From Strigops habroptila (taxonomy: Eukaryota > Chordata > Aves > Psittaciformes > Psittacidae), in assembly GCF_004027225.2 (NCBI RefSeq), contig NW_022651105.1, positions 620,924-684,923 of the forward strand: DNA of 64,000 nt, in the 5' to 3' direction. Of the stretch, positions 33,786-42,000 are shown piece by piece. Position numbers and translations under genes: made by a program. Numbering within the stretch: the stretch's first letter is position 1; each line of letters opens with the position of its first letter. The notes beneath the pieces are model-generated. The model was not told the origin of the DNA. It made no database searches and was given only the letters and a program-made list of their open reading frames with translations.

Positions 33786-34850
33786 AGGGACCTATAGAGG
33801 GACCTATAGAGACCCATAGAGACCCATAGAGGGACCTATAGAGACCCATAGAGACCCACAGAGACCCATAGAGACACCTACGGAGGGACCTGTAGAGGTA
33901 CCCATAGAGGGACCTATGGAGGGACTTATGTTGGGACCTACATAGAGACTCATAGAGACGCATAGAGGAACCTATAGTAGTAACTATAGCTGCACCTATA
34001 GCGGTACCTGCAGGCGCATCTATGATGGTACCTATAGTGGTACCTGCAGGTGCACCTATAGTGGTACCTGTAGGGGTACCTACAGCTGTACCTATAGCCG
34101 CACCTACAGCCAGACCTATAGAAGTAGCCACAGAGTACCTACACCCACAGTGGTGCTTATAGAGCTGCTCCTACACCGATACCCACAGCCGTTACCTATA
34201 GCAGTGTCCACCGTGCTGCCTGTAGGGTCACCCATAGACAGGGTCACCCATCGATAGGGTCACCCATAGGGTTTTCCATAGGGTGATCCACAGGGTTATA
34301 TATAGGGTTATCTATAGGGCTTCCATAGGGTTATCTCTATGGTTTTCTATAGGGTTATCTATAGGGATATCTATATGGTTATCTATAGCGCTATCCATAG
34401 AGTTATCTACAGGGTTATTTATAGAGTTATTTGTAGCATTATCTATAGGGTTATCTATGGGGCTATCCATAGGCTTATCCATAGGGTCACTATAATATTA
34501 TCCATAGGGTTATCCATAGGGTTATCTATGGGGCTATCCATAGGACTATCTGTAGGGTTATCTATGGGGTTATCCATAGGGCTATCCATAGGGTTATCTA
34601 TTGGGTTATCTATAGGGTTATCCATAGGGTTATCTATATGGTTATCTATGGGCCTATCCATATGGTTATCTATAGTGCTATCTATAGGGCTGCCCATAGG
34701 GATATCCATAGGGCTATCTATAGGGCTATCCATAGGGCTATCCGTAGGGTTTCCATAAGGCTATCTATAGGGCTATCCCTAGGGTCACTATAGGGCTATC
34801 TATGGGTCTATCCATAGGTTTATCCATAGGTTTTCCATAGGTTTGTCCGT
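33785..34850. repeat. TATAGGG-type tandem repeats upstream of BBC3
   Basis: It begins as 'acctatagagacccatagag' units (to about 34200). It then becomes about 50 units near 12 bp, 'ccatagggttat' or 'ctatagggctat', which are close to palindromic. Open frames here arise from the repeat. Confidence 0.9.
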
Positions 34851-35030
34851 GGGGTTCCCGCACTGTCGCGCTCTCCGCTGGATACAGGGGCCGCCGCGGG
34901 CGCTGATTGGCTGCGGCGGAGGCGGCTCCGTCCTATCAGAGCGCGGCGGCGGCAGCGGCGCGAGGGGAGGGGAGGGGGGAGGCCGGAGGGCGCGGGGGGG
35001 GGGGTGGTGGTGGTGGTGTAGTGGTGTCCG

Positions 35031-35050
35031 AGGTCAAAGGTCAAAGGTCA
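35031..35050 (+). promoter_or_regulatory. triple AGGTCA direct repeat (DR1-DR1)
   Basis: AGGTCA occurs three times, each pair separated by one A, with no mismatch. DR1 elements are bound by HNF4, RXR heterodimers with PPAR, and COUP-TF. It lies about 240 bp upstream of the p53 element. Confidence 0.6.
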
Positions 35051-35291
35051 GGATTAGGGGTCCCGGTGTCTTGGTGGGGGGGGTCGGGTCGGTCCCATTT
35101 GGGGGTCCCGGGAGGGGGTTCCCGGCGGGGGGGGGGCGGGGCCTGGTTGGACCCTTCCCGCTGTTACCGGGCGGCGGCGGCGGCGAAACCTGCCCTGGAA
35201 ACGGCGGGAAACGGGGGGGGGGGAGGGGCGCCCCCCCATCTCCCCCCCCCAACATCCCCCCCCCCCCCCGGGTCCTCGTTGGTCGCCGCCG

Positions 35292-35311
35292 CCACAAGCC
35301 CGAACTTGTTC
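35292..35311 (+). promoter_or_regulatory. BBC3: p53 response element upstream of BBC3
   Basis: Two half-sites abut with no spacer. CCACAAGCCC keeps C, WW, G and YYY but has two purine mismatches. GAACTTGTTC fits RRRCWWGYYY perfectly. The layout parallels the main human PUMA p53 site as I recall it: a CTGCAAGTCC half-site directly followed by one built on ACTTGTCC. It lies 130 bp before the exon 1 donor. Confidence 0.7.
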
Positions 35312-35454
35312 GGGGGGGGGGGGTCTGGGGGGGGTGGTAGGGGCGTGTCGGTGACGTCACAGAGGGGCGGGGCCGCGCCCCGAGCGGGCAGCACAGACCG
35401 AGCCGGTGCCGGCGCGACCGCGCGGTTCATGCGGCTGAGGTGAGTGCGGGACGG

Positions 35455-35700
35455 GGCGCCCCATAGACACCCCATAACTGCCCCACAGCACCCCATAGAC
35501 ACCTCATAGCTGCCCCATAGACACCCCATAGCGCCCCATAGCTGCCCCATGGCACCCCCTAACTGTCCTATAGACACCCCATAGCACCCCATAACTGCCC
35601 CATAACCAGCCTATAGCCACCCCATAAACACCCCAATAACCACCCCATAACCACCCCCCAAACACCCCATAACCGCCCCATAAACACCCCCCCCACCCGC
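35455..35700. repeat. minisatellite in BBC3 intron 1
   Basis: Units of about 10-16 bp on 'ccccatagcaccccataact', starting 15 bp after the exon 1 donor. Confidence 0.85.
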
Positions 35701-35769
35701 CCGTGGGGCAGCACGTGGGGGGGGCAGCAGGAGGGCGCGGCGGGGATCGAGGGTCACTCGTGGCGGGGG

Positions 35770-36240
35770 GGGGGGGTGTGGGTGTCCCCCGGTCTCCTCG
35801 TTCCCTCCGGTCCCGTTTCCCCTGTACCCGTTGTCCTGTTCCCGGTCCCATTCCCGCTCCCCCGTTCTCGTTCCCATTCCCGGTCCCGTTCGCGCTCCCA
35901 TTCCCCCGTTCGCGTTCCCGGTCCTATTTCCCCGTTCCTCTTCCCGGTCCCGTTTCCATTCCTTTTCCCGGTCCCGCTCCCGATCCCGTTCCCAGTCCCT
36001 CTCCCAGTCCCAGTCCCTCTCCCAGTCCCGGTCCCGTTCCCAGTCCCGATCCCGGTCCCCCGTTCCCAGTCCCGGTCCCATGGTCCCATTCCCGGTCTCA
36101 TTCCTCCGGTCCCGTTCCTCCCTCCCCGTTCCCATTCCCATTCCCATTCTCGATCCCGTTCCCCCTTCCCATCCGATTCCCATCCCCTTCCCATCCCTTT
36201 CCCGTCCCATTCCCGTCCCGCTCCCGCCGCCTCGGGCCGT
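35770..36240. repeat. CCCGTT / CCCGGT minisatellite in BBC3 intron 1
   Basis: Irregular six-base-based units ('cccggtcccgttcccattcc'). A similar-looking array lies in PPP1R14A intron 1. Confidence 0.85.
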
Positions 36241-36422
36241 GCCCGGTTTGTTTACAAACACGCCCGCTCCCTGGGGCGCCCCCTGGCGGGCGCGGCGCCC
36301 CCCGCACCCGCGTGTATTGGGGGGGGGGTCTAAGGAAGGGGGGGGGTGGTTTGGGGGTGGCCTCCCCCCCCCCCCATTGACACACACACACACCCCCCCC
36401 CCCGCAGAGCCCCCCGGCAGCC

Positions 36423-37795
36423 ATGGCCAGACCGCTGCGGGAACGGAGCCCCCCCGCGCCCGCCCTGCCCGCCCCTGCCGCCTGCCTGCGCCGGGGGGGC
36501 CGCGGCGCCGTGTGCCCCCCCCGCGCCCCGCCGCTGAGCTGCGCGTGTCCCGGGGAGCCCCCCCCCGCCTGCGGCATCTTCCGCTGCGGGGCACGGGGGG
36601 GGGACCCCCCCGGCGCCACCCACAGCGGGCACGGTGAGTGCCTTTACCCATGGGGGGGTCCCGCTGCCCATGGGGGGGTCCCTCTATTCGTGGGAGGGGT
36701 CCTTTTACCCATAGGGAGGGTCCTTTTAGGTTGGGGGGGTCCCTTTACCCATGGGGGGGTTCCCTCTACCCTTAAGAGGGGGGTCCCTTTACCCATGTGG
36801 GGGGGTCCCTTTACTTGGGGGGGTTCCCTCTACCCTTAGGAGGGGAGTCCCTTTACCCGTAGGGGGGGTCCTTTTAGGTTGGGGGGGTCCCTTTACCCAT
36901 AGGGGGATCCCTCTGCCCGTGGGGGGGGTCCCACTGCCCCTGTTACAGGTGACAAGTCAGAACATGCCCCCCCCCAATGTATTTGGGGGTTCCTATTGCT
37001 CCCCCCATACGCTGCCTACTCCTGACCCCCCCCCCCCCCCCCCCACTCTCTCCAGGCGAGTTCCCCCCCCCCGGCTGCCGGGGAGCACATGGGGCCCCCC
37101 CCCCCCAATGGTGGGGTCCGGGGGGGGGTCCCCAACGGGCGGGAGGTGGGCGCCCGCCTGCGCCGCCTCGGGGACGCCTTCCAGCGCCAGCACGAGCTGC
37201 AGGTGCGGGGGGGGCACCCCGAAACGGGGGGGGGGGGCACCCCGACACCACCCCCCATTGTCCCCAGTGTTATCCCCCTATTCCCAGTGTTATTCCCCCT
37301 CCTTTCTGCTCAAGGGAAAGGAAGGGGGGGCCCTAACTTGGGGGGGCACCCCAAAATTCCCACACACTCCCCCCCCCCCCCCATAGCCCCATTCCCAATG
37401 GGATCCTCCCTCCTTTCTGGTCACCAGAGGGAATGGGGGGGGGGGGGGGGGGGGCGGTTATTTGGGGGGGTTGTTATGGGGGGGCTGCTATTTGGGGGCT
37501 GTTATTGGGGGAGGCTGTTTTGGGGGGGGCAGGCACCCCAAACTGGGGAGGCTGTTATTTGCGGGGGGGGCACCCCAAAATCCGACATCTCCCCCTATTC
37601 CCGGTGTTCCTCCTATTCCCTCTTGCACACCACAGGGAAGGAGGGGGGTTGGTTTTGGGGGTGGGGAACCCCCATATTAACACTGCCCCCCCCTTGCAGC
37701 GGGAGCAGCGCGGTGGCGGCGGTGGCGTGTTTTGGGGTCCCCTCTGCCGCCTCATCTCACAGTTGTTGGGAGCCATCTACAACCTGCACGAGTAG
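36423..37795 (+). CDS. BBC3: BBC3 (PUMA), BH3-only pro-apoptotic protein
   Basis: PUMA binds BCL-2 family proteins at mitochondria and triggers apoptosis after p53 activation. Three coding exons are seen: 36423-36633, 37056-37202, 37700-37795, about 150 residues (human 193). The start is MARPLRERS in an excellent context (gcagccATGG); human PUMA also begins MAR. Exon 2 encodes EVGARLRRLGDAFQRQHE, fitting the BH3 rule: V, L, L, G-D, F at the required spacing (37146-37181). Exon 3 encodes REQRGGGGG and the hydrophobic tail VFWGPLCRLISQLLGAIYNL, comparable with the membrane-seeking end of PUMA. Exons 2 and 3 join in phase 0. Exon 1 ends in phase 1, so it does not join exon 2 in frame unless the C12 run at 37095 is one base too long or another exon exists. 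Position between CCDC9 and SAE1 is the human order. Confidence 0.85.
36640..36945. repeat. minisatellite in the second BBC3 intron
   Basis: Units of 'ggggggtccctttacccat', 20-30 bp. Confidence 0.8.
37203..37699. other. BBC3: last BBC3 intron
   Basis: G-rich intron with long C and G runs (for example 37437-37455) and short repeated 'ggctgttatttggggg' units. No other feature is seen. Confidence 0.6.
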
Positions 37796-37799
37796 GGCC

Positions 37800-38060
37800 C
37801 GGCCTGCACCCCAAAACTGCCGGGACCCCGGAACCTGGGTCCTACCTGCACCCCAAAACTGCTGGGACCCCGGAACCTGGGTCCTACCTGCACCCCAAAA
37901 CTGCCAGGACCCCGGAACCTGGGTCCTACCTGCACCCCAAACCCTGGGTCCTACCTGCACCCCAAAACTGCTGGGACCCCAGAACCTGGGTCCTGCCTGC
38001 ACCCCAACCCCTGCCTGTGTCCTGCCTGCACCCCAAACCCTACCAGCACCCCAAGGCTCA
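37800..38060. repeat. tandem repeat in the BBC3 3' UTR
   Basis: About five units of roughly 42 bp with 'ctgcaccccaaaactgc' and 'ggaacctgggtcctacctgc', starting just past the stop codon. A second set of 'tatataggggtgtacat' units follows at 38190-38400. Confidence 0.9.
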
Positions 38061-38455
38061 GGTCACCCCAAGGGGTGTCACTGCCCTCCCCCCCCCCAAT
38101 TCCTATTTATTTAACTTATTGGGGTGCATTTTGGGGGCGGGGGGGGGGGGGGGCACTTCCAGGTGTCCCCCCCCCAGCCCCGGTGGGGGTGCAGGTGCTG
38201 TATATAGTGTATATGGGGCTGTATATAGGGTGTACAGTGTATATAGGGGTGTACAGATGGAGGGGTACATGGGGGGGGTGTATATAGGGGTGTACATGAA
38301 GACTGTATATAAGGGGTGTACATAGGGGTGTACATATGGGCTGTACATGGGTGTACATAGGGGCTGTATGTGGGGGCTGTATAGAGGGGGGTACCTATGG
38401 GGGTACATTTGGGGGGGGGCATTTGGGCTGTTCCTGGGTTTGTACCTTGGTTTCC

Positions 38456-38461
38456 AATAAA
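38456..38461 (+). terminator. BBC3: BBC3 polyadenylation signal AATAAA
   Basis: AATAAA 660 bp beyond the BBC3 stop, followed by G/T-rich sequence. Confidence 0.7.
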
Positions 38462-38479
38462 CTGATTTGAAGGAGATGG

Positions 38480-38900
38480 GGGGGTAACGCACTTTGGGGG
38501 TACCCAGGGCTTGGGGGGCACTTTGGGGGTACACGGGGTTGTGTGGGGGGTGCAGTTTTGGTAGCAGGAGGTTTGGGGGTCCATAGGGTTTGGGGGGCCC
38601 TGAGGTTTGGGGGGCCCCAAGAAGTGGGGCTGAAGGGGTGGGGGTTTGGGGGGCCATGAGGCTTGGGGGGGGCCCTGAGATGTGGGGGCTCCATAAGGTT
38701 TGGGGCTGCAGCAGCGGGGAACCGTGGGCTTTGGGGGAGTCCCTGAGGTTTGGGGGGGGGGGGGGGGGCATGGGGTTTAGGTCTGCAGCATATGGGGGGG
38801 GCCATGAGGTTTGGGGTGTCCCATGGGGTGTGAGGCTGCAGCATTTGGGGTTGCCCCTGAGGTTTGGGGGGGTCCAGCATTAGCTCACCCCTTCCCCCCC
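38480..38900. repeat. GGTTTGGGGG-type repeats between BBC3 and SAE1
   Basis: Loose units of 'aggtttggggggcc' fill the gap between the two convergent 3' ends. Confidence 0.75.
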
Positions 38901-38935
38901 CCCCCCCATTACAAACCACTTTCTACAAACCAGCT

Positions 38936-38941
38936 TTTATT
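38936..38941 (-). terminator. SAE1: SAE1 polyadenylation signal AATAAA
   Basis: A minus-strand AATAAA 92 bp beyond the SAE1 stop; a very short 3' UTR. Confidence 0.75.
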
Positions 38942-39032
38942 AACCCAAACCCCGCCCCCCCAACCCGGGGTGTGGGGGGACCCCCCCATTGACCCCCCCT
39001 CACCCCGGGGTCCCCCCCCCCCCCCCCCGTGC

Positions 39033-42000
39033 TTAGGGGGGGCCCAGACACTCCACGGTGCCGTTGCCTCTGATGCCATCGAAGAAGAAGAAGTTGTTGT
39101 GGGGGGGGTCGCGCTGGGACAGGGCCTGGGGGGGGGGGGGAACACACACCCCCAGATTGGGGGGGTCAGGATTGGGCCCCCCCCCCCCCCAAAGGGGGAT
39201 TTTGGGGACCAAGGGGGGGTCTGTGCCCTGTAGACCCCCCCAGAACCAGCCCATACCTTGACCACCTCCTGGCCCAGGACGCCTCCGACCACAGCACAGA
39301 CCGGAGCCATCTCGGAGAAGCAGTAACTGGAATGGGAAGGATCCAATGGGAAAACCTTGGAATGGCACCAAGTGTGTCGTGTCCAACCCCCCTCCCCCCC
39401 CCCCATCTCCCCCAAAACACTGAGGGGCCCCCCCAAAAAGGAGCTTTGGTGCCTCCGCCCTGATAAAAATAAGCCTGTCCAAATGCCGGCTGGATGTGCC
39501 ACATTCCCAGCGGGAAGCGTGTGGGGACATGCAGGAAGGGCTGGGAAGTCCCGGGACCCCCCCTCTCCGGGCTGGGGTTGAGGCCAGGACTCGGTGTCAC
39601 CCCAAGGCCAAGTGTGGAGGGGATTCCTCTCCAGGTCAGGCACCGGAGAGGCCCTGGGGCAGGATGATCCCATGGGAATCATCGTCATTCCCACCTCACC
39701 TGACGAAGTCATCCGGCAGCACCTCAGCGCCCACCCCCAGCGCCTCCAGCACGTCGCTGCGGATCTGGAGCAGCAGCTTCGAGTCCTCAGCGTAGCTCTG
39801 GGGGGATGGATCCCGGCCGTTATCCGTCCGGAATTTCAGCAGCACTGGGACAAGGGAGGGAGCGGAGTCACCCCGCTGCTGGCAGCATTCCCAACGGCTC
39901 TGCCGGCATTGGGAGAAGCCCTTGGTCAAACCTTCAACTTGCTGCGTTTGGGAAAGCTCCGGGTGCTCCCAGCTCTTCCCAAGGGAAGAGGCAGGCTCTG
40001 GAATGCCATGGCATTCCCTGGATGTTGCCACCAAAAGCTTACAGCAAGGGACGCGAGCAGAGTCCCCAAAACCCCTCCAATCCAACCCAAAACCACTGGG
40101 ATTCACCAGCAGATCTGAGCTCCCGTGGCCAGCCGGGAAGAGCAGCAGGAATGGGGAGCAGGGAATGGGAAGCAGGGAATGGGAAGCCGGGAATGGGACC
40201 CTCACCTTGGAGCAGGAAGTAATCCGGGGCCGTGCGTTTCAGCGCCGCTGCCGCCTTCTCCCCGCTCCAGTCCACGGCCAAAGCCTCCTTCAGGGGGCAG
40301 AAGACGAGGCGCTGCCAGGACACGGGATGAGAAGGATGCATGGAAAAGGCACCGGGTTTTCCCAAGGGGATGAGCCCAGGATCATCCTCAACTTCCTCAT
40401 GGAACCATGGAATGATTTGGGTGGAAGGGACCTTCAAGCTCATCCAGTCCCAACCAACGGGCAGGGACACCTTCCATAGGGCAGGTTGCTCCAGCCTGGC
40501 CTTGGACACTCCTCATCCAGCCCTTCTCCATCCAACCCATCCCAGTGTCCCACCACCCTCCGAGCAAAGAGCTTTATCCCAATATCCCATCCAACCCTTC
40601 CCGTTGGAAGCTCTTCCTCCTCACCCCACCCCTCTATCCCGTGTCCAAAGCCCCTCTCCAGCTTTCCCGGAGCCCCTTGAGGCTCTGGGAGCTGCTCCAA
40701 GGTCTCCCCGGAGATTCTCTTCTCCAGGCTGGACAAGCCCAGCTCTCAGCCCGCCTCCATGGCACTGTATCCCTTGGGATCAGAGCTGGGGATGGGATTT
40801 ACCAAGCACAAACTCAGGAGTCTTTGGGAAAACCAGCTCTGGAGCGGGAGGTGTTCAAGGAGCTGAAGGTCTCCCATAGGGACACAGGGAAGAGCTCAGG
40901 GCACACGGGGCTTTCGCATCTCCCAAACGGATCCGGAAGAATTCCAGGCTTGGAATCACACTTCCCCCCCCCCCTCAAATGGCAGGAGGGTGACAGCTGC
41001 TTCCATTGGCATCCCAGGAATATTCCCAGCCCTTCCGAGGGGAAGCTGCACCCCCAAGTGAGGCAGAGGGACACAAAGGGCGGCTCAGCTGCTTCTCCTC
41101 ATGGCCAGGGGGGGATTTCCACTCCTCCCACCACATTCCAGCTGGGAGAGGGAAACAATGCCCGGCCGGAGGCATTTCCATGTGAAAAGGTTTGGCTTCG
41201 GAGCAGATTCCACCCCCAAGACATGGAAAACCTGCTCCGAGGGAGCTCGGTAACAACAACGCAGCTTTCACAGCCTGGAAAACTGGGTGCACCCCGCCCC
41301 TTTCCCATCAAAACCAGTAAGGAATTGCCTCACCCCAGTATGGGAAGCAAGCAGCAGCCGGGTGGGAGCACCCAGAGCTTGGAGGAGGTGTCCAGTGGGA
41401 TTTTCCCACTCACCTTCTTCACCATGGTGGTCTCAGAGGGATCCACTCTGGCTTTCTTGGTGTCCGGCCCGTCCTCCACGCCCGGGCTGGCTTTGGGCAC
41501 TTTGGTTTTCTCCCTATGGAAGTCAAACATGGAAAACCCCCAAGCCTCAGTTGTGCTGCCCCACAGCAAATGATCCTGGATTCATGGAATCATGGAATGG
41601 TTTGGGTGGAAGGGACCTTAAAGCTGCTCCAGTTCCAAGCCAGGGGCAGGGACACCTTCCATAGGGCAGGTTGCTCCAACCTGCTAGGGATGGAGCATCC
41701 AAACCTTCTCCATTCAGTCCAACCCAGGATCATCCTCAACTTCCTCATGGAACCATGGAATGGTTTGGGTTGGAAGGGACCTTCAAGCTCATCCGGTCCC
41801 AACCAAGGGGCAGGGACACTTCCATAGGGCAGGTTGTTCCAACCTGGCCTTAGACACTCCTCATCCAACCCTTCTCCATTCAACCCATCCCAGTGTCCCA
41901 CCACCCCCCGAGCAAAGAGCTTTGTCCCAATATCCCATCCAACCCTTCCTTCTTCCCGTTGGAAGCTCTTCCTGCTCACCCCATCCCTCCATCCCGCATC

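Larger units (their letters stand above)
34900..35439 (+). promoter_or_regulatory. BBC3: BBC3 CpG-island promoter and noncoding exon 1
   Basis: A CpG island has a reversed CCAAT box (gattggctg, about 34903), the triple AGGTCA and the p53 element listed separately. It ends in a probable noncoding exon with a strong donor (GCTGAG|GTGAGT) after 35439. The matching acceptor is at 36407. An ATG at 35429 in this exon has a poor start context. Confidence 0.6.

Noticed and set aside
33661-33819. A possible small gene starting MAAAALAAAAPPDW
   Set aside because: It is a CpG-island sequence with no splice pattern or recognisable domain and runs into the tatagag repeat; kept only as a possible promoter.
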